Positions 6,917-15,859 are shown, counted from the first letter of the stretch. The stretch is DNA of 20,375 nt from CAYNJF01 sp964351745 (GCA_964351745.1 CAYGPI010000050.1:1-20375), one strand, 5' to 3'. Notes: generated by a model not told the origin, from the letters alone. Numbers and translations: made by a program.

Positions 6917-7183
6917 TTAAAAAGGACCTCCTTGTAAGATATTGGCCCGATCTAAATGCCTACGGGCGCAGCGTACGTTCTCTCGGTCCCGCCAAGATAA
7001 AATCTTACATGGCCATAGGTTTTTTGTCTCAAGACAGCAAAATATTCTGTGATTGTCAGCATTTTTGACAAAAAATAAAGCTGTCTGGTCATGGTTGGCA
7101 TCTTTTTTGGAAGAAAAAAAATTCCTCGAGATGGTTGCGAAATGAGCTTCATCAGTTGATGTACAAACTCTCTTTATTTCTAA
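6917..7183 (-). pseudogene. Possible gene remnant: 88 open codons without a start
   Basis: On the minus strand one frame stays open for 88 codons between two TAA stops but contains no ATG, GTG or TTG. Its C-terminal half is unusually rich in Arg, Cys and Trp (CCLETKNLWPCKILSWRD, then CARRHLDRAN), unlike random AT-rich translation. A second minus-strand frame over the same DNA is open for 66 codons from an ATG at 7152, with no good ribosome site. Either this is a truncated gene or the open frames are a by-product of a structured, GC-richer segment (see 6933-7009). I cannot name a parent family. Confidence 0.25.
6933..7009. other. Nested inverted repeats, candidate structured RNA
   Basis: Outer arms TGTAAGAT (6933-6940) and ATCTTACA (7002-7009) enclose TTGGC (6942-6946) with GCCAA (6991-6995), then CCGA (6947-6950) with TCGG (6983-6986), and inside these a small GCC/GGC hairpin (6958-6967). 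All arms are properly nested, as in a folded RNA. Strand is unclear; on the minus strand AAGGAGGT follows directly, and a seven-codon frame (MMRFNDK) begins at an ATG near 6913 with AAGGA six bases before it. Confidence 0.4.
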
Positions 7184-7308
7184 TTACGTGAATTTTCCTA
7201 GACGATAATATTGTTTTCAAGTAAAGCTATTAATGTAGCCCTGAAAAAATGACAAATAATAAAACATATTGTCTGAGGCATAGACAAGGTGTTGGCAAGG
7301 AGAGCGAT

Positions 7309-8937
7309 ATGATTGATGGTAAACGAGAAGTAGTCGATAAAATAGATAAACCAGAAAACAGTTTTGTAGCAAAAATATATACGACTGCTTTAGAATTTGA
7401 TTATGCAAATCCTTGGGCAACCCCTATTATGAAGCAATGGTCTGGTAGCGGGTTCATCCTTGATGGTATGAAGCTTGTCACCAATGCCCATGTTGCCGCG
7501 GGCGCCGTTCATATGGAAGTTCAATTGGCTGGAAGCTCTAAGAGATATGTGGCAAGCATCAAACATGTTGCCAATGAGTGTGATTTGGCACAATTGGTCG
7601 TCGATGATCCCGAATTTTGGGAAGCAACCACAGCAGCAAAAATAGGCAAGAATCCAGATCTCGAAGATGAAGTCAGAGTGATCGGTTTCCCAATGGGCGG
7701 ACAATCCGTGTCTCATAGTAAAGGGATTGTTTCTCGGATGGAGAAAGATTCTTATGCTCAAAGTGGTCGTGAATTTATGTCGACTCAAGTCGATGCACCT
7801 ATTAATCCAGGTAATAGTGGTGGCCCAGTTATCAATCAGAACAATGAGATTGTTGGCGTTGCTTTCCAAGGATACAATGGGTCACAAAATCTAGGGTATA
7901 TGATCCCTGCAAGCATTCTTCAGCACTTTCTAAAGCAGGTTGAAGCTGTTGAGAAAGGGTTTCCTGAACTAGCCATCGAAACACAAAATATAGAAAATGA
8001 GACATTACGTGATTACTATAAACTAGCAGACAAGCAATCAGGGATTGCGGTTAGAGATATCGCACCTCTTTCTCCTTGCCATGGTCTTTTTCGAAAAGAT
8101 GATGTTCTATTAGAGCTTGAAGGGTTACCAATTAATGGGGATGGAAGTGTTTATCTTAATCCTATGAAGAAAATTGACTATACCCACATCATCAATGAAA
8201 AAGAAATTGGTGATGAGGTAACATTCAAAATTTTGCGCCATGGCGTTGAAATGGAGAAAACGATAAAATTAACGAATGCTGTTGGTCAAACAGAGTCTAT
8301 TATTCCTGAGGAGCATGGCAAGGCGCCAACATATTATGTTCTAGGTGGTCAGATTGTTGTTCAGCCAGTCACTGAAAACTACATGAAAGCGACTCGTCGT
8401 ACGTATAAAAATGTAGACAAAGAGCACCCAGATGATCAAATGCTTTCTATTAACCGAGTTTTGAAATGTGAGCACACAGTTGGCTATCGAGGTCTTGATG
8501 GTGGTCTCATTACTCGAGTCAATGGTCGCGATGTTCGCAACATGAATGATTTGATAGCAGCCACAGAATGTAATGCAGCTGAAACACACGTGGTTGAGCT
8601 TAAAGATGGCGAGATTATTGCCATACCAAACTTAAGCTTAGCAGCGCAGAGTGAAGTTTTAGAGCAGTACTACATTCCTAAAGACAGATCGCCTGATTTG
8701 CCAAAGAGAAAGGTTAAAGCTGCTCAGCTTGATGAATCATTAAGCTGCGCTTCAGAATCTGATGCCGCTAAAGATGAAATGCCACCTTTGTTGTTCTCAA
8801 GAGGTCTTCTAGATTTCACTGATTTCTTAGGTCAGAGTTCAGAAAATTCAGAAGAAGCCAGTGAGGACACTGAAGAAGCATTAGAGCAAAGTCGTCGCCA
8901 TGCTTCAGCCATACCACAAGGAGTTCGTCCACACTAA
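7309..8937 (+). CDS. Deg/HtrA-type serine protease, plant Deg9-like, without signal peptide
   Basis: The 542-residue product is a trypsin-fold protease with the full catalytic triad: His61 in TNAHVA, Asp92 in NECDLAQL and Ser170 in PINPGNSGGPV (numbered from this start). A PDZ domain follows at about residues 205-325, then a second PDZ-like region at about 340-480 with LSINRVLKCEHTVGY and YYIPKDRSPDLPK, matching the Do-like PDZ_3 domain of plant Deg2/Deg9 rather than of E. coli DegP. The last 45 residues are Ser/Glu-rich. An ATG at 7249 is in frame but lacks a ribosome site; AAGGAG at 7297-7302, six bases before the ATG at 7309, decides the start. Neither form has a signal peptide, so it acts in the cytosol or leaves by a non-Sec route. 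It converges with the tandem-kinase gene. Substrate unknown. Confidence 0.92.
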   Translation: MIDGKREVVDKIDKPENSFVAKIYTTALEFDYANPWATPIMKQWSGSGFILDGMKLVTNAHVAAGAVHMEVQLAGSSKRYVASIKHVANECDLAQLVVDDPEFWEATTAAKIGKNPDLEDEVRVIGFPMGGQSVSHSKGIVSRMEKDSYAQSGREFMSTQVDAPINPGNSGGPVINQNNEIVGVAFQGYNGSQNLGYMIPASILQHFLKQVEAVEKGFPELAIETQNIENETLRDYYKLADKQSGIAVRDIAPLSPCHGLFRKDDVLLELEGLPINGDGSVYLNPMKKIDYTHIINEKEIGDEVTFKILRHGVEMEKTIKLTNAVGQTESIIPEEHGKAPTYYVLGGQIVVQPVTENYMKATRRTYKNVDKEHPDDQMLSINRVLKCEHTVGYRGLDGGLITRVNGRDVRNMNDLIAATECNAAETHVVELKDGEIIAIPNLSLAAQSEVLEQYYIPKDRSPDLPKRKVKAAQLDESLSCASESDAAKDEMPPLLFSRGLLDFTDFLGQSSENSEEASEDTEEALEQSRRHASAIPQGVRPH

Positions 8938-8973
8938 CTTAGATTGATTGCTCTAGAAGCACCATTGTTGGAA

Positions 8974-9003
8974 AGCCGATTAGAAACTAATCGGCTTTTT
9001 TTT
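8974..9003 (+). terminator. Strong Rho-independent terminator of the protease gene
   Basis: AGCCGATTAG (8974-8983) pairs perfectly with CTAATCGGCT (8987-8996) around an AAA loop, followed by seven more T. It lies 37 bases after the protease stop. On the minus strand it lacks a long T run, so it serves mainly the plus strand. Confidence 0.92.
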
Positions 9004-9121
9004 AGGACGTATGTCAGATTGTGCTAGTGCTACTAGCCAGATTCATAAGTCTTTATAGATCATTAAGATTTCCTAAGTTGTATTAGCTCAGACCAGATCT
9101 TTCACAAAGAATGACTGTTAT

Positions 9122-12100
9122 CTATTTAAGATCGTTGCGCCGAGAAGGGCTATCATCACTCTCTACTCTTTCCTGCATTCTTTCGCGACTACTTGCACGC
9201 TGGACGGTCGGATCTATAGGTGCTGCTGGTAGAGGCTCTGAAGGGTCGTTACTTTTTGTGTCGTATAATGAGGTTATTATTGTCTTGGTGACTTTAGTAG
9301 AGTCTTTCATAGAAGTGACTTGCTCAGATAAGTCACTCATAGAATTTTGATAGGCTTCTTTAAATGGCTCTTTGCTGCCTGTGGCTAAGTGGTAGATTGT
9401 ATTATCAAGCAGAGATCTTTGCAGTGTAACTTTGTCTTTTTGACTTTGTCCTCTAACAGCTTTTTTAATAAAGGAATCTGAACTCTTATTCTTATTAGAC
9501 AAGTCAATCAGAAGTTGAATTTTGGCATCAGAAATACTACCACCGTATGTTGGTTTCAATAACTCTTTTACAGCTTCTACGTTCTGACTCTTAATGGCTT
9601 TTGCTAGGTTCTCAGTAATGTATCGTAAATGAATTTCTTTTAAAGTTTTGATGGCATCTTGAAATGTGGGTCTCTCCTTTGGATCATCGCTCTTCATTCT
9701 GTTAATAAGCTGGTTAAGGTCTCTTGCGACCATGGAGTTCTTGTTTAAATCAGGAAGCATTTCTTTTGCCATGACACCTAAAGAATACATGTCTGTACTA
9801 TCATTGGTTATACCTACTTTAGCTTCTGGTGCCATATAATCACCGCTGCCAGCAGGACTGTCATACTTAGCATGTCCACTCTCATTTCTTGGAATTGCAA
9901 ATCCAAGATCGACAACAGTGCAAACCTTATGCTCGGCATCCCACATTAAGTTGGCTGGTTTAATATCGCGATGAATCATGCTAACCTCATGATGGAACGT
10001 GTCAATCGCTTCAACGGCGGCTAGCATCATTTCAAGTCGACTGGAGAAAGGCACTTTAGAATGTACTTGAGCTGGCCTGTTCGTCCCAGCAAAGTTTTCA
10101 TAGTTCTCACCCCAAGCCAAGTCTTGTGCATTAAATGTTTGTCCTTGTGTAGTCTTTAGTTTATCCATGAGCATATTAGCCTGCTCTAAAGTAGCGCTTT
10201 CAATTTCATATTCTTCAATAGCTGCTGCTGCTGAGCCTTTGAAATTCTTGATGATACAAAATTCACCAGTGTCAAGATTTTGACCTATATAAACTGCACC
10301 AAACGCTCCTTCACCCAGCTTGCCTTTTTGACTCAGTACAATTGTTTCGCCATTTTCACCAATCATGATGCTTGGAGATTGTTCGTCAAATAAATCAAGT
10401 CCTTTATCCACCAATTTTAGCTCTTTTTTTGTATTTTCATGAGAGTCAGAATAAAATTGATTACCAAGTCTGCGTTGAAGGAGCTCTCGTCGTTTGAGAA
10501 GAGATTCATGGGAAACAATCTGCCCTGTTAATCTTGGTGCTGGACTGCTACTATTAGCAGCAATACTTTGACCATCGTCAACTTTTCTTTTTACATCATT
10601 TTTTCGTGCTACGTCAAACGCCTTTTCCAACTGAAGTCCACGGATATAATTTACTTGACCCTGGGTAAGCATCATATGCCCGCGCTGCAAAAGTCCTTCT
10701 GCTTTGCCTCCTTCTGCTAGTACGGATGGAATTCTTGGCGTGACACCGTCAGGCCCAGTTCGCTTTTGCTTAATTTTCTGGGCTAACTTTTCAACACGCT
10801 TTTTTTGCTCTGGATCTAGTGGTGGTTTTGCGCGTGCTGGAATCTGCGCTGGTGTTGCTGTATTTTGTTGCGCTGGTTGTGCTGGTTGTGCTGGTTGTGC
10901 TGGTTGTGCTGGTTGTGCTGGTTGTGCTGGTTGTGCTTGTTCAGGGCTTAATTGTGGTTGTGTCTGTATAGTAGGTTGAATTATTTTCAGGCGAAGCTGT
11001 TCGACCTGTTGGTTTAATGCTTCAAATGATGATCGATCAAGACCTTGATTTTCTTTAAGTAGGCTTTCAATTCTTTGTCCTATGTAACGTATTTCTTCTA
11101 GCTGCATTTGAATGGAGCTGTGATTTAATGGTTTTGCGCCTTGCAATTCAATATATTCATTGATGTTTGCTATACCTTGCGTCATTAAAGCTAGCTCTGA
11201 ATGGTATTCTTCTTTCAGGTAATCATCGGGTGGAAGTTGTTCATATATAACCTGTTCGGTTTTCTTCTTAGGATTAGTTTGCTTCTGCAATTGATCGATC
11301 TCTTGTATTCTTTCTAAGCAGTGATTAGCTTTGAGTAAGGCATAATATATTGGTTGTTGCAACTCAGGGCTTGCCATCATATTTTCTTCCAAATCACTTT
11401 GACAAGTTTGCAGTTCTTTTTGCAACGCTTGAAGTTCTTCGTAAAGGCTATTTTTCTCTTCTTGATATTTGAATGGGTCGTCGTCTAGATTATGCCTATC
11501 ATATGCTTTAATTTTACCGTCAGAGTATCTAATTAGAAAATTTAGCGTATCTAATCTAGATTGCTGCTCAGCGTTTATTGCCGGTGTTTCAGATGCTTCA
11601 ACTTGTTTTGATTCAAGTTTGGCTTCTTCATATGCTTGGACCATTTGCTGAGTTTCAGATGTTAAATCTTGGCGCAATGAAAGCTCTGAATACAAAGCAT
11701 TTAAAACCTCATCCGAGCTAGGGCGGCTGGCCTGATCGCTATCTATCATTTGGGCTATGATGTCGTTTGATAGTAAAAGATCTTCTTCAAGCATCATTCC
11801 TAATGCATATATATCTGAGCTTTTTGAATAGCTAAAGTGACTATTGATTTCTGGTGCCATAAACATAGGGCTACCTTTAGCCCCTTGAGTTACGATATGG
11901 TCTTGACCTTCCTTTAATTGCATTGAAAAACCGAAATCAATAGAGGCGATGACAATCATTTGGCCATGAATATTAGCCATGAAATTCTCTGGTTTAATAT
12001 CAGCGTGAATCACACCTTTATCATGCAATTCTTTGATGGATTCCATAGCTTTGATGGCAACAATTAATTTTTGAGTATCAGATAGGGCATGCTGACCTTC

Positions 12101-13264
12101 GATTCGATGGGCTGCTTCGGCATCGTAATATAAGCTGTTAAACAGTTCATCTCCTTTTTCTAGTGCCATTGTGGTGTAAGTCTTATCAGCAACAGCCTTT
12201 CCTTTAAATTCTTTGTTTCTGTCTTGTTCAAAATGCCTGACAGCTCTTCCTTTAAACTTCCCTGCAGTAATCATGACTTTTTCCTCATCTGAGACTAAAT
12301 CATTATTTCCTCCTTCAACTTTAATGGCAAAATTTTCCCCATCTCGAGCTTGACAAATCTTCACTTTTCCAAAATTTCCCTCACCAAGACATTCGCCTGT
12401 TTTTTTCGCATAAATGACTCGTTCGCCATCAGGATTGGTTGTACAAATAAAGGAATGCTTTAAACCTTGGTTATTTGTTCGATAGACTTCAGCCAGATTT
12501 TGTACAGGGGTGCCATCTCGATGATGTGTTTTGTCTCTTGGAAGCTTCGTTTCTTCAGGATGCTGAGCAAAAAATTTCTCAGCTTGTTCCCATTCTTGCT
12601 CTGATACCATTAATAATGGTATTTTGCATTGTCTCTCAATGTCATAAATTTCACGATCAAGATTATCAACTAACTCTTTGTTTTGTTTGATTTTATCTAA
12701 ATTATTTTGACTAGGGTCATTGTCATACTGCCTCTTACTGTCTTTATATGCTTTATATTGGACATCTCTTTGACGTAATTTTTCTTGTAGTTGCTCTCGT
12801 AATTCATTAACATCAAGATTACTGTCCACTGATGAAAGTTCGCTCGACGCACTAGAGCGCGGCATACTTTTGTCAGATTCATACGGATCAATATCAGAAA
12901 GGTTATCGTATGGTTCTTCTAGTTCATCATCCACACTTAAGGAGTCTGAATTAGGATCTAGCCATTGAACATTCATTGGCTCTTGTATTTTCTGTATTTC
13001 AACAATTTCCTTTAAGCAAGATCGCACTTTTTCTAATTCATCGTCAACGATACTTTGCATCTCTAAGCTTAGATTCTTTTCTGACTGTAATTCTATAAGT
13101 GATTGTTGCAAAAGCTCTTGTAGTCCTTCAAGTTCCCTTAAGTGAGAGTTTTTTAGTTCACTCGTGGATGCATCATGGTCTGTGTAACCATGATATTCTT
13201 GAATATGCATTTGGGCACGTGGAACTATAAAATGTAATAGCTCTAAAGTTTGATTGATGGCCAT
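9122..13264 (-). CDS. Tandem eukaryotic-type Ser/Thr protein kinase (two kinase domains)
   Basis: The product is about 1380 residues. Positions are counted from a GTG five codons upstream of the preferred ATG (13264, AGG eight bases before). Kinase 1 spans about 296-530: GEGNFGKV (299-306), Lys320, HADIKPEN (425-432), DFG (448-450), APE (475-477). Kinase 2 spans about 983-1215: GEGAFGAV (989-996), Lys1011, HRDIKPAN (1103-1110), DLG (1124-1126), APE (1150-1152). Both keep the ATP-binding Lys, catalytic Asp and metal-binding Asp, so both should be active. Coiled-coil-rich segments fill 40-215 and 570-770; seven AQP repeats (782-802) lead to a basic linker; a helical region and a polar tail ending SRRNDLK close the protein. 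No membrane segment is seen, unlike PknB-type sensors, so it is cytosolic or exported. A secreted effector is a reasonable guess, not shown. Confidence 0.93.
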   Translation of the reverse strand: MAINQTLELLHFIVPRAQMHIQEYHGYTDHDASTSELKNSHLRELEGLQELLQQSLIELQSEKNLSLEMQSIVDDELEKVRSCLKEIVEIQKIQEPMNVQWLDPNSDSLSVDDELEEPYDNLSDIDPYESDKSMPRSSASSELSSVDSNLDVNELREQLQEKLRQRDVQYKAYKDSKRQYDNDPSQNNLDKIKQNKELVDNLDREIYDIERQCKIPLLMVSEQEWEQAEKFFAQHPEETKLPRDKTHHRDGTPVQNLAEVYRTNNQGLKHSFICTTNPDGERVIYAKKTGECLGEGNFGKVKICQARDGENFAIKVEGGNNDLVSDEEKVMITAGKFKGRAVRHFEQDRNKEFKGKAVADKTYTTMALEKGDELFNSLYYDAEAAHRIEGQHALSDTQKLIVAIKAMESIKELHDKGVIHADIKPENFMANIHGQMIVIASIDFGFSMQLKEGQDHIVTQGAKGSPMFMAPEINSHFSYSKSSDIYALGMMLEEDLLLSNDIIAQMIDSDQASRPSSDEVLNALYSELSLRQDLTSETQQMVQAYEEAKLESKQVEASETPAINAEQQSRLDTLNFLIRYSDGKIKAYDRHNLDDDPFKYQEEKNSLYEELQALQKELQTCQSDLEENMMASPELQQPIYYALLKANHCLERIQEIDQLQKQTNPKKKTEQVIYEQLPPDDYLKEEYHSELALMTQGIANINEYIELQGAKPLNHSSIQMQLEEIRYIGQRIESLLKENQGLDRSSFEALNQQVEQLRLKIIQPTIQTQPQLSPEQAQPAQPAQPAQPAQPAQPAQPAQQNTATPAQIPARAKPPLDPEQKKRVEKLAQKIKQKRTGPDGVTPRIPSVLAEGGKAEGLLQRGHMMLTQGQVNYIRGLQLEKAFDVARKNDVKRKVDDGQSIAANSSSPAPRLTGQIVSHESLLKRRELLQRRLGNQFYSDSHENTKKELKLVDKGLDLFDEQSPSIMIGENGETIVLSQKGKLGEGAFGAVYIGQNLDTGEFCIIKNFKGSAAAAIEEYEIESATLEQANMLMDKLKTTQGQTFNAQDLAWGENYENFAGTNRPAQVHSKVPFSSRLEMMLAAVEAIDTFHHEVSMIHRDIKPANLMWDAEHKVCTVVDLGFAIPRNESGHAKYDSPAGSGDYMAPEAKVGITNDSTDMYSLGVMAKEMLPDLNKNSMVARDLNQLINRMKSDDPKERPTFQDAIKTLKEIHLRYITENLAKAIKSQNVEAVKELLKPTYGGSISDAKIQLLIDLSNKNKSSDSFIKKAVRGQSQKDKVTLQRSLLDNTIYHLATGSKEPFKEAYQNSMSDLSEQVTSMKDSTKVTKTIITSLYDTKSNDPSEPLPAAPIDPTVQRASSRERMQERVESDDSPSRRNDLK
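10872..10934. repeat. Seven perfect 9-base tandem repeats inside the kinase gene
   Basis: The unit GCTGGTTGT on the plus strand occurs seven times without a mismatch and encodes seven Ala-Gln-Pro repeats on the minus strand. Being in phase with codons, gain or loss of units would change linker length without shifting frame. The plus-strand frame at 10704-10979 with Cys-Ala-Gly repeats is its artefact. Confidence 0.95.
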
Positions 13265-13693
13265 TTTGTGAACCTGCACAATACATACAATATAATAAGT
13301 ATCTCACAGATTAATTTAGCCTGCCAACTAATCTATTTTACAGCTTGTTAGGCTTGATTTGGTAACTATCTGAATTGAAAGAATATTTAGTTAGTAGATG
13401 ATTTAATTAATATTATGAGTAGCCTTGAACATCCGTCATTAGATCTTTGGAGGTCGCTATTTCTTGTTATGGTTTAGAGTGTCTACACGACTTGTCATAT
13501 TAAACATTTAGGTTTTCTTGCTAAAGCAAAACCAATGAAGCCAGCTTTACCGCTAAGACATGGTTATTAATCATGACTGTATCAAGTTGCCATATCGCAC
13601 TATAATCAGTATCCAAATATGAAGTGTGCTGGCCCCATACAATAAATTATGACCGTTAAAGCTGCCTATAGGCTTGAGAGCAAGGATCTTATT
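13265..13693. other. Gene-free stretch between the divergent kinase and topB genes
   Basis: About 430 bases hold the upstream regions of two divergent genes. A TATAAT at 13601-13606, about 90 bases before topB, has no good -35 partner. For the kinase gene, TTGGCA and GATACT with an 18-base spacer on the minus strand are a weak candidate. A bulged hairpin (GGTT/AACC with TTGC/GCAA) sits at 13511-13533. A 20-codon frame beginning MSSLEHPSLD near 13415 has no ribosome site. No other gene is seen. Confidence 0.5.
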
Positions 13694-15859
13694 ATGACTA
13701 AAAAGTTGTTCATCTGTGAAAAACCAAGCCAAGCTAGAGACATCTCGCGAGTACTGGGTGCTAACCAAAAGCGTGATGGCTTTCTTGAGGGGCAAGAGGT
13801 GCTTGTAACTTGGTGTCTTGGTCATTTATTAGAAGCAGCGAAACCTGATTATTACTGCAAAGAGCTCAAGCCGTGGCGTATTGAAAAACTACCCATTATT
13901 CCTCAAGACTGGCGCATGGAGCCTGTTATTCGAGTGAAGAAGCAATTGGCTGTTGTTACAAAAATGATAAAGTCAACCAAACATATTGTTGTCGCAACCG
14001 ATGCTGATAGAGAAGGTGAATTGATAGCTAGAGAGCTGCTAGCCTATTGTCATTATAATGGCAAAGTTGAAAGGCTGTGGTTATCAGCCTTGGACGATGT
14101 CAGCATAAAAAAAGCTTTGAAAAATTTGAAAGCAGGTAGTGAAACAGAAAATTTATATTTTGCTGGCTTGAGTCGACAGCGAGCTGACTGGATCGTGGGT
14201 ATGAACATGACCATGGCGACTAGTAGTTTGTTTGGTAGCTTTGGTGAAGGTGCTCTATCTGTGGGCCGTGTTCAGACTCCCACTTTACAACTGATTGTCA
14301 CTAGAGATAGAGCTATTGAGCAGTTTAAACCTCAAGATTATTTTGAGCTGTTTGCTAACTTTAAAGATGAAACAAGCGCCAATGCATGGTTAAAGTGGAC
14401 CATTCCAGAATTATTACAACAAGATGAAAAGGGTCGATGCCTAAATAGAGCGGTTGTTAGTGAAGTTGAGAAAAAGATATTAGGCAAACCAGCTGAAATA
14501 ACGAAGCTCAGTAAACTTAAAAAGCATCAAGCACCGCCATTGCCATATTCTCTTGCTGAATTGCAAAAAAAGGCATCGGCATTGTATGGGTACACAGCCA
14601 CTAAGACACTATCAGTGGCTCAAGAGTTGTATGAAAGATATAAAGCGATTACTTATCCTAGAACGGATAGCGGTTATCTTCCATTATCACAGCATGGCGA
14701 GTCAAAAGAAGTTCTCCAAGCGCTTGTCACAATAGATCCAACGCTTTCTACTTTAATCAATGAGTGTGATGTTTCTTTTAAGTCAGCCTCGTGGAATGAT
14801 AAAAAGGTCACCGCCCATCATGGTATCATCCCCACAACAAATCAGCGTGTTACTCTGTCATCTATGTCAAGTGAAGCACAAAAAATCTATCATTTGATTC
14901 GGACCTTTTATATTGCTCAATTTTTAGGGAATTATCAGTATGAGCAGACAAAGATAGTTATTCATTGTGAGGATGAAGAGTTTTCAGCGACTGGTAGGAT
15001 CCCATTGGTTCTTGGTTGGAAAAGAGCCTTAACAAGAGATACAAAAGTTGATCCAACGCTAGAGGATGGAGAAGTAACTCAAGACTTCCCAAAGTGGCGA
15101 AAAGGACAGATTCTTGATGTGGCTCAAGTGAAAATTGAGGATAAAAAAACTAAGCCCCCTGCGCCGTTTACAGAAGGCACCTTGATTGGTGCCATGGAAT
15201 CAATAGGTCGGTATGTCCAAGACCCAAAACTTAAGAAAGTGTTAAGAGAAACGTCAGGGATAGGCACACAAGCGACACGAGCGGCTATCATAGAAACTCT
15301 CATTAAGCGCGATTATGTGAAACGTGACGTGAAAAAACTTCTTTCAACAGAAAAGGGAAGAAGGTTAATTGATCTGTTGCCAGATGTTGTTAAAGATCCA
15401 TCAACGACCGCCAGGTGGGAGCAAGATTTAGAGGATATGGCTTCTGGTGGTCTAGATAAAGAATATTTCTTAACCAACCAAAGTAAAAATTTACTTGAAA
15501 TGCTGGAGCAATTAAAAATTAGTTATGCGAAGCAAGATCCATCTCTACAAAACAGAAAGGCAGCTCCTAGCAAGCATATGTGTCCAACATGCCAAAAACC
15601 TCTGGTACGACGTAAGGCAAAATCTAAAAGTTATTTTTTTTGGGGATGTAGTGGATATCCAGAATGCACTACGACACTAGCTGATCTAAAAGGGAAGCCA
15701 GGAAGTAGGAAGGTAGCTGCTCAAAAAACAGATCAGCCATGCACAAAATGTAGCTCTGGATTTTTAGTACAGCGTAAGAGTGCGCGTGGTCAATTTTATG
15801 GCTGCTCAAATTATCCAAAATGTAAAAACATCGTTCAACAGATAGCTACGGCGCCATGA
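13694..15859 (+). CDS. topB: DNA topoisomerase III with two C-terminal zinc ribbons
   Basis: Type IA topoisomerases cut one strand through a 5'-phosphotyrosine to relax or unlink DNA; topoisomerase III mainly decatenates replication intermediates. From this start (721 residues) the TOPRIM domain shows Glu9 (FICEKPSQAR) and Asp103, Asp105, Glu107 (TDADREGE), numbers identical to E. coli for the last three. The active Tyr321 lies in ITYPRTDSGYLP. SVGRVQTPTL and HHGIIPT are further family boxes. The C-terminus (about residue 640 on) has two four-Cys zinc ribbons (MCPTCQKPL to CSGYPEC; PCTKCSSGF to CSNYPKC), so the protein is longer than the E. coli enzyme (653). AAGGA seven bases before the ATG at 13694 favours it over the in-frame ATG at 13649. 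Topoisomerase III also occurs on integrative elements, but no integrase or conjugation gene is near, so this is probably the housekeeping copy. Confidence 0.97.
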   Translation: MTKKLFICEKPSQARDISRVLGANQKRDGFLEGQEVLVTWCLGHLLEAAKPDYYCKELKPWRIEKLPIIPQDWRMEPVIRVKKQLAVVTKMIKSTKHIVVATDADREGELIARELLAYCHYNGKVERLWLSALDDVSIKKALKNLKAGSETENLYFAGLSRQRADWIVGMNMTMATSSLFGSFGEGALSVGRVQTPTLQLIVTRDRAIEQFKPQDYFELFANFKDETSANAWLKWTIPELLQQDEKGRCLNRAVVSEVEKKILGKPAEITKLSKLKKHQAPPLPYSLAELQKKASALYGYTATKTLSVAQELYERYKAITYPRTDSGYLPLSQHGESKEVLQALVTIDPTLSTLINECDVSFKSASWNDKKVTAHHGIIPTTNQRVTLSSMSSEAQKIYHLIRTFYIAQFLGNYQYEQTKIVIHCEDEEFSATGRIPLVLGWKRALTRDTKVDPTLEDGEVTQDFPKWRKGQILDVAQVKIEDKKTKPPAPFTEGTLIGAMESIGRYVQDPKLKKVLRETSGIGTQATRAAIIETLIKRDYVKRDVKKLLSTEKGRRLIDLLPDVVKDPSTTARWEQDLEDMASGGLDKEYFLTNQSKNLLEMLEQLKISYAKQDPSLQNRKAAPSKHMCPTCQKPLVRRKAKSKSYFFWGCSGYPECTTTLADLKGKPGSRKVAAQKTDQPCTKCSSGFLVQRKSARGQFYGCSNYPKCKNIVQQIATAP

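Larger units (their letters stand above)
6815..7308. other. Gene-free stretch between pseudo-helicase and protease genes
   Basis: About 490 bases hold no convincing gene. Present are a terminator-like hairpin (6824-6849), a set of nested inverted repeats (6933-7009), a minus-strand frame open for 88 codons without a start (6917-7183), and the AT-rich upstream region of the protease gene, where I see no clear promoter. The part around 6945-6995 is visibly richer in G and C than its surroundings. Confidence 0.6.

Noticed and set aside
7390..7869. Minus-strand frame of 159 codons
   Set aside because: It lies fully inside the protease gene on the opposite strand, and the plus-strand product has clear catalytic motifs there.
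9023..9037. GCTAGT/ACTAGC hairpin as terminator of the kinase gene
   Set aside because: The stem is perfect but only six pairs with a three-base loop, and no T run follows on either strand.
10704..10979. Plus-strand frame with Cys-Ala-Gly repeats, looking like a cysteine-rich peptide
   Set aside because: It is the antisense reading of the AQP-encoding tandem repeat within the kinase gene and has no ribosome site.
13415..13477. 20-codon plus-strand frame beginning MSSLEHPSLD
   Set aside because: No ribosome site precedes it and nothing supports translation beyond the open frame.
13694..15859. topB as a sign of an integrative conjugative element
   Set aside because: No integrase, relaxase, pilus or partition gene and no attachment-site repeat is seen nearby; its neighbours look chromosomal.
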